Positions 25,481 through 34,292 are shown, numbered from the stretch's first letter. The stretch is 41,352 bases of DNA from Gammaproteobacteria bacterium (GCA_015487785.1 WFPC01000040.1:1-41352), one strand, 5' to 3'. A program made the numbers and translations. The notes: generated by a model not told the origin, from the letters alone.

Positions 25481-26289
25481 AACAGGGCCTCGAGATAGTC
25501 CAACTCCGCCTGGCTGAAACCGGCCGCGTCCCGCCCCTGACGATTGAACGGCGGGCGGATACGCTGACGGGCATATTGCTCGATCAATTCTTGAAAGTGT
25601 GCCTCGGGGTCAAGCCCCCGCTGCCGGCAGAGAAAGTGGAACCAGCGACTGCCGGCCTGGACATGACCGATCTCGTCGCGATAGATCACCTGCAGGATCT
25701 CCACCGCCTGCCGCTGCCCCTGGTTCGCCAGCCGCTCGATCATGCCCGGGGTCACATCCAATCCCCGCGCCTCCAGCACCCGGGGCACCAGGGCCATGCG
25801 CATGAGGGCATCGGCGGCGGTGTCTCGCGCCATGCGCCAGAGATTGTCGTGCGCGGGAAAATCCCCATAGGCATGACCCAGCTCGGCGAGATAGCCTTGC
25901 AACAGGCGAAAATGCAAGGCTTCCTCGCGGGCGATGCGCACCCAGTCGTCGTAGAAGCCCCGGGGCAGGTCCCGAAACCGGTACACCGCATCCCAGGCTA
26001 GATTGATGGCATTGAACTCGATGTGCGCCAAGGCATGGATGAAAGCCGCGTGCCCCTCGCGACGGCCAATGTTGCGCGCCGGAAGCCGGAAACTCTCCAC
26101 CAGCTCGGGCCGTGACGGCCGCCCCGGTGCCTCGATGGTCTCCACCCGGCTGTCACCGGCCAGCGCCAGTTCCCCCGCTTCCCAGGCGCGAGCCACGGCC
26201 TCGGTGGCGAGCAGCTTTTGCGCCACCGCGGTCTGCATCAAGCAATGATGGGCGGCATCGAACAGGCCGTCGGGAAAGCCTTGACTCAT
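25477..26289 (-). CDS. DUF455 ferritin-like protein
   Basis: A 270-residue DUF455 protein with a ferritin-like four-helix diiron pattern: Glu91 (HIEFNAI), Glu123 and His126 (REEALHF), and Glu206 and His209 (RDEIGHV), plus a conserved AIDLAW-like block here reading AINLAWDAVYRF. Such spacing (E, ExxH, ExxH) binds a pair of iron atoms in oxidases and hydroxylases such as MiaE; the substrate of DUF455 proteins is not established. No signal peptide is present, so it is cytoplasmic. It begins 14 nt after the M15 peptidase gene and overlaps the lipoprotein by 4 nt, an odd mixture of a cytoplasmic diiron protein with envelope proteins. Confidence 0.85.
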   Translation of the reverse strand: MSQGFPDGLFDAAHHCLMQTAVAQKLLATEAVARAWEAGELALAGDSRVETIEAPGRPSRPELVESFRLPARNIGRREGHAAFIHALAHIEFNAINLAWDAVYRFRDLPRGFYDDWVRIAREEALHFRLLQGYLAELGHAYGDFPAHDNLWRMARDTAADALMRMALVPRVLEARGLDVTPGMIERLANQGQRQAVEILQVIYRDEIGHVQAGSRWFHFLCRQRGLDPEAHFQELIEQYARQRIRPPFNRQGRDAAGFSQAELDYLEALL

Positions 26290-26303
26290 CGCGGCACGGC
26301 CGG

Positions 26304-27134
26304 CTAAACGACCTTGATGTGCCAGGGCTCGAAGCGTACCCCAAAGGGGTTGACGGGATGATAGCGAATGCTGATGTAGCCCAGGTCTTCCAGGCGATGG
26401 AATTCCGCCGTCTCGGCGAAGTCCTCGGTAAAATTGCGATAGCCGAAGCCTTTCTTACCCACGTCGAAATCACCGATGCCATGGAAGGAATGGCCGGGAG
26501 GGGCCAGCGAGCGTGAGGCCATGGACAGATTGCCCTTGGAGGCCACCGCCTTGTTGAGAAACAGGTACATCTGCTTGACCACCCCGCGCACCCCGGAGGT
26601 GAGGGTGATACTGTCGCCGATGTCCTTGCGGATCTTGTGATAGAGACGTTCCGAGTCACCCCGGAACAGATATTGTCCGGTGCGGGGAATCTTGATGGTG
26701 TCCTTGCGGGCGATGCGCTCGGTGAGATTGGTAGAAACTTTCTCACCGTAGAAACCGTATTTACTGGCATCGGTGTAGAAGATTTCTTCCAGGAAGGCGA
26801 TCTCTTCCGGCGTGAAGCGACCCACGCGGGAATAGTTACGCGCAAAGCGCAAGGCGTAGTCGAAACTGATCAAGGCGAAATTGGCATGCCCCACGGTGGA
26901 CTGCAGCCGCCGCAGGCGCTTGGTGGTACTCAGCAACAGGCGGTAGGCCGGCCCGGTGAGCACCACGTCGTCGGCGAAATGATGATTGTAGTTGCGAATC
27001 TTGGTGAGGTAGTCCCGCACGGGATCGGCGGTATCCAGCTTGGCCAGTTGCAGGCTGGCGGCCCGGCTGGCGGACGCCGCACCCAGCAGGGCACCTCCCA
27101 AAAGGCATGACTGCAAAAAGTGTCTTCTGTCCAC
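26304..27134 (-). CDS. Tat-exported M15-family D,D-carboxypeptidase-like protein
   Basis: A 276-residue exported peptidase from the GTG at 27134. The N-terminus, DRRHFLQS followed by LLGGALLGAASASRA, is a twin-arginine (Tat) signal, implying export of a folded protein. An in-frame ATG at 27170 would add 12 residues containing another RR; neither start has a good ribosome site. The C-terminal M15 (VanY/D-alanyl-D-alanine carboxypeptidase) motifs are visible: TSGVRG (179-184), the SxHxxGxxxD motif as SFHGIGDFD (216-224, zinc ligands His218 and Asp224) and FEPWHIK (268-274, catalytic Glu269 and ligand His272). The usual Ala before Asp is Phe. The N-terminal 150 residues carry no recognised domain. 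Likely trims cell-wall peptides in the periplasm. Confidence 0.83.
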   Translation of the reverse strand: MDRRHFLQSCLLGGALLGAASASRAASLQLAKLDTADPVRDYLTKIRNYNHHFADDVVLTGPAYRLLLSTTKRLRRLQSTVGHANFALISFDYALRFARNYSRVGRFTPEEIAFLEEIFYTDASKYGFYGEKVSTNLTERIARKDTIKIPRTGQYLFRGDSERLYHKIRKDIGDSITLTSGVRGVVKQMYLFLNKAVASKGNLSMASRSLAPPGHSFHGIGDFDVGKKGFGYRNFTEDFAETAEFHRLEDLGYISIRYHPVNPFGVRFEPWHIKVV

Positions 27135-27206
27135 GTAACCAACCCGCCTGTAAATCCGCTTCGGACCCATGCCCGCCGCCGGTTTCGCCGCCACACCTGG
27201 CACAGG

Positions 27207-27228
27207 GCCGAAAAACGGGGTTTTCGGC
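27207..27228 (-). terminator. Hairpin GCCGAAAA-N6-TTTTCGGC after the HDOD gene
   Basis: A perfect 8-bp inverted repeat (27207-27214 with 27221-27228) lies 7 nt past the HDOD stop on the minus strand. The T run is inside the 3' arm rather than after it, so termination is possible but probably weak; it could leave read-through into the M15 gene, which is on the same strand. Confidence 0.5.
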
Positions 27229-27234
27229 TGCCTG

Positions 27235-28101
27235 CTAGGCGGCCTGGATATCGAGCGGCTCCAGCAACAGGGCCTTGGCTTCCTGAAAATGCTCGTCCGA
27301 AATAGTGATCACCGAATCGATCACGCTTTCGGAGAAACCGGTGGCATGCCACACCTGACTGTCGACGGTCGAGGTGGACACATGCTTGCCTTCGCTATGT
27401 CCTGCAATATTAGCAATATAATCGGCCAAATGTATAATCGCGGTTTCCAGCATGTAGGCTTCGGCCCGCCATGGCCAATGATGATAGCAGGTGGTGGTGG
27501 CCACGCCTTCCGGCAGATTCCAGCGTTTCAGCAATTGGCAACCCACTTCACCGTGGTCGAAACCCAGTGCCCGCTTCTCCACCTCGGCCACGCTCATGTC
27601 CTGCTGCTTGGCGTATTTGAAGATGGCCGACATCTTGTCCGGAATGGTGTGAAACATGGCCAACTGGCCGATATCGTGCAACAGCCCCATGAGAAAGAGA
27701 CGTTCCTTGTTGAGAATGCGGCGCTTGGCTGCCAGGGTACGCGCCACGATGGCATTGTAGAGACTGTGTTTCCAGAAGGTATGCATGTCCACCAGGTCAC
27801 TGCTCAGCCTGGCGAAAACCTGGATGCTGGAGGTGGCCAGCACGATGTCGCGCACCGCATTGGTGCCGATCAGCATGACCGCCCGGGAAAGTGAATCGAC
27901 ACCACCACGCTGACCGAAGATACTGCTGTTGGCCACTTTGAGCAGACGGGCGGTGAGCGCGGGATCCTGGGCGATGACCTCCTCCAGCGCCAATACCGAC
28001 ACCGTGGGGTCGTCGACCATTTCGTTGAGGCGCATACACACATCCGGCAGGGACGCCAGATCCGACACCTCCGACGCAATATGCTCCGCCCTCAGTTTCA
28101 T
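27235..28101 (-). CDS. HDOD-domain protein
   Basis: A 288-residue cytoplasmic protein made of one HDOD domain, a non-catalytic relative of HD phosphohydrolases used in signalling. The ATG at 28101 is preferred over the one two codons earlier because GAGAGG then sits 6 nt upstream. Typical blocks: LASLPDVCMRLNEMVDDP, IAQDPALTARLLKVANSS, SLSRAVMLIGTNAVRDIVLA, then LFLMGLLHDIGQLAMFH and ALGFDHGEVGCQLLKRWNLPE. An HD pair is present in LLHDIG and His in FDHGEVG, but HDOD proteins generally lack the full metal set. Such proteins act in motility, surface and stress signalling. A candidate flagellar-type promoter lies upstream. Confidence 0.9.
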   Translation of the reverse strand: MKLRAEHIASEVSDLASLPDVCMRLNEMVDDPTVSVLALEEVIAQDPALTARLLKVANSSIFGQRGGVDSLSRAVMLIGTNAVRDIVLATSSIQVFARLSSDLVDMHTFWKHSLYNAIVARTLAAKRRILNKERLFLMGLLHDIGQLAMFHTIPDKMSAIFKYAKQQDMSVAEVEKRALGFDHGEVGCQLLKRWNLPEGVATTTCYHHWPWRAEAYMLETAIIHLADYIANIAGHSEGKHVSTSTVDSQVWHATGFSESVIDSVITISDEHFQEAKALLLEPLDIQAA

Positions 28102-28152
28102 GACCATCCTCTCGACAGGTTTTCGCCAACGTAACGCGAATGAATATTTCCT

Positions 28153-28179
28153 ATATCGCGCTATGAGAGAATTTCCTTA
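28153..28179 (-). promoter_or_regulatory. Candidate sigma-28 (FliA)-type promoter of the HDOD gene
   Basis: On the minus strand TAAG (28176-28179), 15 nt, then CGCGATAT (28153-28160), against the flagellar consensus TAAA-N15-GCCGATAA. Three of four and five of eight positions agree with exact spacing. It lies about 50 nt upstream of the HDOD start. The match is partial and should be treated as a hint only. Confidence 0.3.
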
Positions 28180-28366
28180 AGGGCGGTTGAAAACTTTTCA
28201 TCGGCTTTCCTCTGGACACATCCCTCGTCTCAAACATGAAAATCCCTTCATCAACCGGTTCCCTGCCCTTTTCGCTGCCGCCACGAAGGAACCCGGTTCA
28301 CCGCGCTTTTATGCGAACATTTGGAAAGCGTATGACAACAAGGTTAAGTTTAGCTTATGCCTGCCC

Positions 28367-28392
28367 AAAAAAAGCCGTGGGCCGTTCCCAGC
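28367..28392 (-). terminator. Intrinsic terminator downstream of rpoS
   Basis: On the minus strand a hairpin GC-TGGG-AACGG-CCCA-(CG bulge)-GC is followed by seven T (28367-28373). It is about 45 nt past the rpoS stop and ends the surE-rpoS block. Confidence 0.72.
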
Positions 28393-28435
28393 TTGCCCGC
28401 CCTGAACAGTTCGACCCGCTGACTACGATGCTCTC

Positions 28436-29395
28436 CTAGCTGCGAAACACCGCGTCGGCCGAAAAACCTTCCCGCTCCATGATTTCGCGCAGTTTGTGCA
28501 GTGCTTCCACCTGGATCTGGCGCACCCGCTCCCGGGTCACGCCGATCTGGTTGCCCACTTCCTCCAGTGTAGCCATGTTTTGACCATTGAGGCCAAAACG
28601 GCCGATGACCACCTGGCGCTGCTTGTCGTTGAGCTGGCGCAACCACAATGAAATGCGTTGATTGAGGTCCTCGTCCTCCAGCAGGGTGACCGGATCGGTA
28701 TTGTTCTCGTCGGCGATGCCGTCGAGCACCGAGCGCTCCGACTCCTTGTGCATGGGCACGTCCACCGAGGTCACCTTTTCGTTCAACCCCATAACCCGCT
28801 TGACCTCCTGGGGCGACTTGTTCAGGAAACGCGCCACTTCTTCCGGGGTGGGTTCATGATCCAGGGTCTGGGCATATTGACGGGCAGCCTTGAGATAGCT
28901 GTTGAGTTCCTTGACCACGTGGATGGGCAGGCGAATGGTGCGGGTCTGGTTCATCAGGGCTCGTTCGATGGTCTGGCGAATCCACCAGGTGGCATAGGTG
29001 GAAAAGCGGAACCCCCGCTCGGGGTCGAATTTTTCCACCGCGTGGATCAGGCCGAGATTGCCTTCCTCGATCAGGTCCAGAAAGGCCAGGCCGCGATTGA
29101 GATAACGCCGGGCGATCTTCACCACCAGGCGCAGGTTGCTTTCTATCATGCGCTTGCGGGCGCTTTCGTCGCCCTTTTGCGCCAGGCGGGCATAGTGCAC
29201 TTCTTCCTCGGCACTGAGCAGCGGGGAATAACCGATCTCCTGCAGATAGAGCTGGGTGGCATCGAGCTGGCCGTCGGACACCTCGTGCCCTTCGCTACTG
29301 TCCGCGCGAGCAACGGAGACATCATGCCCACCCCGCGCACGGTGGCGAGAACGGGATTTGTGCCTCTCGTCCGAGCCCTTGTCCTGCTGCGTCAT
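28436..29395 (-). CDS. rpoS: RNA polymerase sigma factor RpoS
   Basis: Stationary-phase and general stress sigma factor of the sigma-70 family, 319 residues from the ATG at 29395 (GGAGG 7 nt upstream; the longer frame was rejected). Residues 1-45 form a basic, poorly conserved tail. Region 1.2 is [18 protein letters not shown] (48-65), region 2 [19 protein letters not shown] and the [40 protein letters not shown] core (107-146), region 3 from [14 protein letters not shown] (151-164), and region 4 with [22 protein letters not shown] near the C-terminus. It follows nlpD by 50 nt, the classical gammaproteobacterial arrangement, in which a main rpoS promoter lies inside nlpD; I could not identify that promoter here. 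Confidence 0.96.
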   Translation of the reverse strand: MTQQDKGSDERHKSRSRHRARGGHDVSVARADSSEGHEVSDGQLDATQLYLQEIGYSPLLSAEEEVHYARLAQKGDESARKRMIESNLRLVVKIARRYLNRGLAFLDLIEEGNLGLIHAVEKFDPERGFRFSTYATWWIRQTIERALMNQTRTIRLPIHVVKELNSYLKAARQYAQTLDHEPTPEEVARFLNKSPQEVKRVMGLNEKVTSVDVPMHKESERSVLDGIADENNTDPVTLLEDEDLNQRISLWLRQLNDKQRQVVIGRFGLNGQNMATLEEVGNQIGVTRERVRQIQVEALHKLREIMEREGFSADAVFRS

Positions 29396-29445
29396 AGACC
29401 GTCCTCCAGTGGCAATGGCCAGGCATCCCCGTCCAGCCCCATCCA

Positions 29446-30213
29446 TCAGCCCTGCCGCAGGCGCGGCAAGTAACTCAATGGATCGACCGGCTTGCCGTTT
29501 TTCCTGATTTCGAAATATAACAAGACCTCGCCGGCATCGGTACGCCCCATTCGTGCTATGGGCTGTCCTTGCCTGACGCTGTCGCCCTCTTTCACCAGGA
29601 ACTCGGCATTGTGCGCATAGGCGCTCAGAAACGTCCTGTTATGCTTGACGATGATAAGCTTTCCCAGGCCGACAAGTCCACTGCCACGATAGACCACCTT
29701 ACCATCGGCGGCGGCCAGAACAGGTTCACGCAGACGCCCGCGAATGGCAATCCCCTTGCGATGCTTGCTGACGCGATGAATCTTTGCCCCATCGACCTTG
29801 CTCACCGGCCAGCGCCAGCGGCCGCGCGGCATGGCCACTTGCTCACGCGGCACAGCCGACCTCGCCACCCTGGGGGGTGTTTTGCGTGCCTGCCGCGGAG
29901 ACGACTTTTTCTCATTGTTCGCGCGCGCGCCCTGGCGCCGATGTGCCTCGGCCCGCTCGGGATAATCGTCCTGCCACCAGGGCGTCACCGGCGGCGCCAC
30001 GCGCAACCACTGACCCTCGTAGATGGTGTAGGGTGGTTTGAGATTGTTCCAGCGGGCAATGTCACGGTAGTCCTGGCCATAGCGCCAACCAATGGCATAG
30101 AGGGTTTCACCCTTTTCCACCCGGTGGTTGACCAGCCCGCCACAGGCCGACAACAACAACGCCAGGCCGAGAACCGGAAGGCTTGCGAGAACCTGGCGCA
30201 GATACCGCTTCAT
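29446..30213 (-). CDS. nlpD: NlpD: LysM and degenerate LytM lipoprotein, amidase activator
   Basis: Outer-membrane lipoprotein that activates the septal amidase AmiC during daughter-cell separation. 255 residues: lipobox LSAC (Cys24), LysM domain (about 29-73, [27 protein letters not shown]), a basic Ser/Arg-rich linker, and an M23/LytM domain (about 135-255). In the LytM domain the metal-binding positions are changed as in other NlpD proteins: HRKGIAIRG lacks the usual Asp, and the final His of the LHFEIR motif is Tyr (LLYFEIR), so it should bind and activate rather than cut. SAYAHN is kept. It lies between yqaA and rpoS on the same strand. Confidence 0.94.
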   Translation of the reverse strand: MKRYLRQVLASLPVLGLALLLSACGGLVNHRVEKGETLYAIGWRYGQDYRDIARWNNLKPPYTIYEGQWLRVAPPVTPWWQDDYPERAEAHRRQGARANNEKKSSPRQARKTPPRVARSAVPREQVAMPRGRWRWPVSKVDGAKIHRVSKHRKGIAIRGRLREPVLAAADGKVVYRGSGLVGLGKLIIVKHNRTFLSAYAHNAEFLVKEGDSVRQGQPIARMGRTDAGEVLLYFEIRKNGKPVDPLSYLPRLRQG

Positions 30214-30218
30214 CGCAC

Positions 30219-30797
30219 TCAGGCCAGCAGATAGGCCACCACCGCCAACACCACCAGCAACCAGCCCAGGGGTTCCACATAACGATGCAAGGCGGCTTCC
30301 ATGCGTTCACCCCCCCAGCGGATCAAGCCTGCCACCAGGTAGAAACGCAGCCCCCGGCCGATGATGGAGGCCAGCACAAAGGGCAGGAAAGCCATGCCGG
30401 TGACGCCGGCGGTGATAGTGATGATCTTGTAGGGCACGGGCGAGAAACCGGCGATGAATACCACCCACACTCCATAGTGATCGAACCAGTCGCGGGCTTG
30501 CAGGTAATATGTCCAATAGTGGGTCTGTTGCAAGGCCGGCTGGATCAGTTCGAAGGCGAACATGCCAATCAGGTAACCGAACACACCCCCCAGGACCGAA
30601 AACACGGTGGTGAGAAAGGCATAGCGCCAGGCCCGGGAGACCCGCGCCAGACACATGGGCGCCAGCATCACATCCGGTGGTATGGGAAAGAAGGACGACT
30701 CGGCGAAGCTCAGACCGGCGAGGTAACGTTCCGCCTTGGGGTGCCGGGCATAGTACAGTGCTTTTTCATACAACCCGGCGAACAATCGCACTAGCAC
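30219..30797 (-). CDS. YqaA/DedA-family (SNARE-associated) inner-membrane protein
   Basis: A 192-residue polytopic membrane protein of the VTT/DedA superfamily, YqaA branch. It contains [20 protein letters not shown] (32-51), several membrane helices ([22 protein letters not shown], then the [19 protein letters not shown] re-entrant-like block with Pro and Lys, and a last helix [16 protein letters not shown]) typical of the family; DedA relatives are lipid scramblases or flippases. The GTG at 30797 overlaps the pcm stop by 7 nt; a GTG at 30791 with TAGTG overlap and GGGAGG 9 nt upstream is an equally likely start. It ends 5 nt before nlpD, so the operon is tight. Confidence 0.88.
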   Translation of the reverse strand: MLVRLFAGLYEKALYYARHPKAERYLAGLSFAESSFFPIPPDVMLAPMCLARVSRAWRYAFLTTVFSVLGGVFGYLIGMFAFELIQPALQQTHYWTYYLQARDWFDHYGVWVVFIAGFSPVPYKIITITAGVTGMAFLPFVLASIIGRGLRFYLVAGLIRWGGERMEAALHRYVEPLGWLLVVLAVVAYLLA

Positions 30798-31456
30798 GTC
30801 CCTCCCAAAAGTGGCACGAATTTCACCGCACTCAACACCTGTTGGTGGAATTTCTGTTCATCCTCGCGCTCGATCAGCTTGAGCATCTGCTGCCCTGCCT
30901 CCTCGCAGGGAATCACCAAGCGTCCTCCCACGCGCAATTGCTCCAACAGGGAACGCGGAACACCCACCGCGGCGGCGGTGACCATGATGGCGTCGAAGGG
31001 TGCCTGTTCCGGCCAACCCAGATTGCCATCGTCGTGCTTGAAGCGCACATTGGCCAGTCTCAGCTCACGCAGGCAACGCCGGGCCCGTTGCTGCAGGGCC
31101 TGGATGCGCTCCACGCTGTAGACCTCATCCACCAATTGTGCCAGGACCGCGGTCTGATAGCCGGAACCGGTACCGATCTCCAATACCTTGTGCACATTCT
31201 CGCCACACAGCAGGGCCTCGGTCATCAGGGCCACACTGTAGGGCTGGGAAATGGTCTGGCCGAAGCTGATGGGCAGGGCGGTGTCCTCGTAGGCCCGGCT
31301 GGCCAGGGCCTCGTCGACGAAAATGTGCCGGGGCGTCTCGCGCATCACCTCGAGCACGCGCGCATCGCGAATGCCCTGTTCGACCAGACGCCGCACCATG
31401 CGCTCGCGGGTACGCCGCGAAGTCATGCCGATACCTTGCAGGCGCTCGTGTTTCAT
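30791..31456 (-). CDS. pcm: Protein-L-isoaspartate O-methyltransferase
   Basis: Uses S-adenosylmethionine to methylate isoaspartyl residues, starting repair of aged proteins. 221 residues. Family motifs: SFGQTISQP (64-72), the SAM-binding [15 protein letters not shown] (91-105), VYSVER and [16 protein letters not shown]. The ATG at 31456 overlaps the surE stop by 4 nt (ATGA) and its own stop lies within the yqaA start region, so surE, pcm and yqaA are translationally coupled. This gene order with nlpD and rpoS is typical of gammaproteobacteria and links protein repair to stationary-phase survival. Confidence 0.95.
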   Translation of the reverse strand: MKHERLQGIGMTSRRTRERMVRRLVEQGIRDARVLEVMRETPRHIFVDEALASRAYEDTALPISFGQTISQPYSVALMTEALLCGENVHKVLEIGTGSGYQTAVLAQLVDEVYSVERIQALQQRARRCLRELRLANVRFKHDDGNLGWPEQAPFDAIMVTAAAVGVPRSLLEQLRVGGRLVIPCEEAGQQMLKLIEREDEQKFHQQVLSAVKFVPLLGGTC

Positions 31457-32205
31457 GGTTCCAGATCGCTCAGCCAGCGGCCCAGCTCGTCCAACCGTTC
31501 ATGCCGGGTAAGATCCACCTGGATCGGAGTCACCGAGGCATACCCTTGGGCAACGGCGTGAAAGTCGGTGCCCGGGCCGGCATCCTGCTCCGGCCCCGCC
31601 GGGCCCACCCAATAGACCGGCTGGCCACGGGGATCGAGCTGCCGGATCACCGGCTCGGCCTTGTGGCGATTGCCCAGACGGGTGGCCCGGATACCCTTGA
31701 GCCGGTCCAGGGGAATATCCGGCACATTGATATTGAGAATGGTGTCCGGCGCCAGGCTGCCCTGGGCCAGGCGGCGAACCACCGCCAACGCCACCCGGGC
31801 GGCGGTTTCATAGTGCTTGCCCTCGTGCCCCACCAGCGATACCGCCACCGCCGGCAGGCCCAGGAAACGCCCCTCGATGGCCGCCGCCACGGTGCCGGAA
31901 TAGATGACGTCGTCCCCCAGGTTGGCACCATTGTTGATACCCGAGACCACGATGTCCGGTTCCTCCGGCAACAAACCGGTGATGGCCAGGTGCACGCAAT
32001 CCGAAGGTGTGCCTTCCACCCGGATCACCCCGGGCGCCACCTCGTCGGCCCGGATGGGCAAATCCAGGGTCAGTGAACTGCTGGCGCCGCTCTTGTTGCG
32101 ATCCGGCGCCACCACCGTGACCTCGCCCAGGGTCTCGAGACTCTCGGCCAGACACCGGATGCCCGCTGCCCTGTAGCCGTCATCGTTACTCACCAGAATC
32201 TTCAT
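31453..32205 (-). CDS. surE: 5'/3'-nucleotidase and exopolyphosphatase SurE
   Basis: Metal-dependent nucleoside-monophosphate phosphatase of stationary phase. 250 residues from the ATG at 32205. The N-terminal [10 protein letters not shown] carries the metal-binding Asp8-Asp9; further motifs are [39 protein letters not shown] (spanning the Asn ligand) and LNINVPDIP. The longer upstream frame runs through the promoter region and was rejected. It is the first gene of surE-pcm-yqaA-nlpD-rpoS and overlaps pcm by 4 nt. Confidence 0.96.
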   Translation of the reverse strand: MKILVSNDDGYRAAGIRCLAESLETLGEVTVVAPDRNKSGASSSLTLDLPIRADEVAPGVIRVEGTPSDCVHLAITGLLPEEPDIVVSGINNGANLGDDVIYSGTVAAAIEGRFLGLPAVAVSLVGHEGKHYETAARVALAVVRRLAQGSLAPDTILNINVPDIPLDRLKGIRATRLGNRHKAEPVIRQLDPRGQPVYWVGPAGPEQDAGPGTDFHAVAQGYASVTPIQVDLTRHERLDELGRWLSDLEP

Positions 32206-32242
32206 ACTGCCTGTTTCGTCCGGCCACCTGTAAAAAGGCGAG

Positions 32243-32248
32243 AGTATA
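32243..32248 (-). promoter_or_regulatory. Candidate -10 element of the surE operon promoter
   Basis: TATACT on the minus strand about 38 nt upstream of the surE ATG. The hexamer 17 nt further upstream (TGGGTC) is a poor -35. Support is the good -10 and its position at the head of the operon. Confidence 0.4.
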
Positions 32249-32321
32249 CCGCGTTTTGCCACGACGACCCACGTCGATCACGGCTCCGTGCCAGGCATGC
32301 CCGGGTGCAAGGTCAAAGTTT

Positions 32322-32350
32322 TTGCGCTATTCCGGCCTTGTCCGTATACT
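32322..32350 (+). promoter_or_regulatory. Candidate promoter of the Smr-protein gene
   Basis: TTGCGC (32322-32327), 17-nt spacer, TATACT (32345-32350), 44 nt before the ATG at 32395. The -35 matches only three of six, the -10 five of six. It is back-to-back with the surE -10, defining a divergent promoter region. Confidence 0.45.
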
Positions 32351-32394
32351 CGAACGACTTGCCGTCGTAACGGACGGCTGGCGATGGCATTGCA

Positions 32395-32943
32395 ATGGCT
32401 AAACACGATCCCCAGGACATGGCAGAGTTCGAACTGTTTCGGCGCGCGGTCGGCGACGTCAAGCCGCTGCGGCACGAAACGCGCATCGTCCGTCGCAGCC
32501 CCCCGCCACCGCCCCGCGCCCGCCAACGGGAACTCGACGAACGCGACGTCATCCAGAGCCTGTTGTCCGACCCCCTGCATCCGGAAGACCTGGAGACCGG
32601 CGAGGAACTGCTTTTCTGCCGCCCCGGCGTGCAGGCCCGCACTTTCAGGAAACTGCGCCGCGGCGCCTACAGCATCAGCGCAGAACTGGACCTGCACGGA
32701 CTCACCGTGGAACAGGCCCGCGAAACCCTGGAACATTTTCTGCGGCAGGCCCGCCACGGCCCCGGTTACTGCGTACGCATAATCCATGGCAAAGGACTGG
32801 GTTCGCCCAACCGCCTGCCGGTACTCAAGGCCCGGGTGGACCACTGGCTGCGCCAGCACCGTGACGTGCTCGCCTTCTGCAGTGCCCGGCGCCAGGATGG
32901 CGGCACCGGCGCGGTCTATGTGTTGCTAAGACGAAAACCCTGA
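32395..32943 (+). CDS. Smr-domain protein (SmrA/YdaL type)
   Basis: A 182-residue protein with a C-terminal Smr domain, a DNA/RNA endonuclease-like fold first seen in MutS2. Visible motifs are AELDLHGLTVEQARETL (96-112, LDLHG at 98-102) and IIHGKGLGSP (129-138). The N-terminal half is charged with a Pro-rich stretch (RRSPPPPPRARQRE) and contains DPLHPEDLETGEELLFCRPGVQ, typical of the proteobacterial SmrA/SmrB group; SmrB cuts mRNA at collided ribosomes, but assignment to A or B type is not possible here. It precedes the DUF2062 gene by 6 nt, suggesting an operon. Confidence 0.9.
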   Translation: MAKHDPQDMAEFELFRRAVGDVKPLRHETRIVRRSPPPPPRARQRELDERDVIQSLLSDPLHPEDLETGEELLFCRPGVQARTFRKLRRGAYSISAELDLHGLTVEQARETLEHFLRQARHGPGYCVRIIHGKGLGSPNRLPVLKARVDHWLRQHRDVLAFCSARRQDGGTGAVYVLLRRKP

Positions 32944-32949
32944 GCCTGC

Positions 32950-33477
32950 ATGCCCAGACGACTGATCAAACGGTATCTGCCCGACCACGCCACACTGAAA
33001 GAACACAAGTCCCTGCGCGTGTTCGGCCAGCTCATTCTCGAGCCCAATCTGTGGCATTTGAACAAGCGATCCGTCAGTGGCGCCTTCAGCGTGGGACTGT
33101 TCTGCGCCTTTATCCCGGTGCCCTTCCAGATGCTGCTGGCCGCGGGTGGTGCCTTGCTGTTCCGGGTCAATCTGCCGGTCTCGGTGGCCCTGGTATGGAT
33201 CACCAATCCCATCACCATGCCGCCCATATTCTATTTCGCCTATGTGACGGGCGCCTGGGTGCTGGGCCTGACGCCCGAGTCCATCGAGTTCGCCCTCAAC
33301 TGGCACTGGCTGAAGACCACCTTGTTACAGATCTGGCAACCCTTCCTGCTGGGATGCCTGATCCTGGGCAGCCTGTCGGCCATCGCCGGCAACCTGGCCA
33401 GCCGGCTGCTGTGGCGTTTCATGGTGGTAAAAAACTGGCGCAAGCGCCAACTGGCCCGACGCATGCGCACACCCTGA
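32950..33477 (+). CDS. DUF2062 inner-membrane protein
   Basis: A 175-residue DUF2062 protein. Basic N-terminus (MPRRLIKRYLPDHATLKEHK), then EPNLWHLNKRSVSGAFSVGLFCAFIPVPFQ, a diagnostic block, followed by three hydrophobic segments (about 47-70, 75-105 and 125-150) with ITNPITMPPIFYFAY, and a basic C-terminus predicted cytoplasmic. The function of the family is unknown; small membrane proteins of this type often sit beside competence- or lipid-related genes. It sits between the Smr gene (6 nt upstream) and a lipoprotein gene (1 nt downstream). Confidence 0.88.
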   Translation: MPRRLIKRYLPDHATLKEHKSLRVFGQLILEPNLWHLNKRSVSGAFSVGLFCAFIPVPFQMLLAAGGALLFRVNLPVSVALVWITNPITMPPIFYFAYVTGAWVLGLTPESIEFALNWHWLKTTLLQIWQPFLLGCLILGSLSAIAGNLASRLLWRFMVVKNWRKRQLARRMRTP

Positions 33478-33478
33478 C

Positions 33479-34267
33479 ATGATGCGGCGCCTTTTTACCC
33501 GGGTGCTGGCGGCGCTCGCCATCCCCCTGCTCAGCCATTGCGGCACGATCACCCAGAAGCCGGTCTACCTGCTCGACACCTCCCTTCTACGCGCCTTCCA
33601 GCCTGGCGACCGCCTCGTCTATGCGACAGTGGGCAGGCGCACCACCACCTTTGTGCAAGACATCGAGGGCAGTGCCAGCATCACCTGGTCCAGCTCCAGC
33701 GAAACCGTCTACCCCGGCAGCAACCAGAGCATCACCGATGAAGGACTGCTGGCGCGGGAACAGTTCGACCTCGGCGCCGGAAGAGCCAGCGAGAGCATCG
33801 ACTACCACTACTGGCAGGACGAACAGGGCAGCCTGTATCTCTATGCCATCGGTCTCGGTGGCAGCTTGTTCTGGATCATGCCCGCCGGCGGCGATACACC
33901 GGGAGTTGAATTGCTCCGTTCACCCCTGCCGGGCGAAAGTCCCTTCAACGTCGCCTTCGACGTCTATCTGTGCGAACAGAACAATTGCTTTCGGGTGGGC
34001 CGTGGTGAGCAGGAACAGGTCTACGAAGGCATAGAGCAACAAACCACCCCCTATGCCGATTTCGAGGCCTATCGCTACGGTTACCGTTTCAGCACCGAGA
34101 GCCTCGACCCCACCCGTTTCGACAACGACCCCATCGCCACCGTTAGCGGCACGCGCTGGTACCACCCCCGCCTGGGCGTCGTCAAGTTCGTGTTCAACCG
34201 CATCACCACCGAAGAGTCCCTGGAGTTCACCGCCAGCCTCAGCACCACCAGCATTGCCCTGCCTTGA
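33479..34267 (+). CDS. Uncharacterised exported protein, possible lipoprotein
   Basis: A 262-residue product I do not recognise. The ATG at 33479 starts one base after the DUF2062 stop. The N-terminus is a basic, hydrophobic signal (MMRRLFTRVLAALAIPLLSHC) with a cysteine at 21, but the preceding residue is His, which is unusual for a lipobox, so lipidation is uncertain. The mature part looks like beta-strand-rich secreted sequence: FQPGDRLVYATVGRRTTTFVQD, an IEGSASITWSSSSETV strand pair and a central aromatic segment DYHYWQDEQGSLYLYAIGLGG. Two cysteines in VYLCEQNNCFRVG could form a disulfide. It may be co-transcribed with Smr and DUF2062. Confidence 0.72.
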   Translation: MMRRLFTRVLAALAIPLLSHCGTITQKPVYLLDTSLLRAFQPGDRLVYATVGRRTTTFVQDIEGSASITWSSSSETVYPGSNQSITDEGLLAREQFDLGAGRASESIDYHYWQDEQGSLYLYAIGLGGSLFWIMPAGGDTPGVELLRSPLPGESPFNVAFDVYLCEQNNCFRVGRGEQEQVYEGIEQQTTPYADFEAYRYGYRFSTESLDPTRFDNDPIATVSGTRWYHPRLGVVKFVFNRITTEESLEFTASLSTTSIALP

Positions 34268-34292
34268 CCCAAGGTACCCATCGACCGGGGCG

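Larger units (their letters stand above)
28102..28435. other. Intergenic region between HDOD gene and rpoS
   Basis: The longest stretch without a gene in the window (about 330 nt, noticeably more AT-rich than the genes). It holds the rpoS terminator at 28367-28392 and a candidate HDOD promoter at 28153-28179. I see no conserved small protein; the short open frames here have no ribosome sites. The remaining central part (about 28190-28360) shows nothing I can name, and a small RNA cannot be excluded. Confidence 0.5.
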
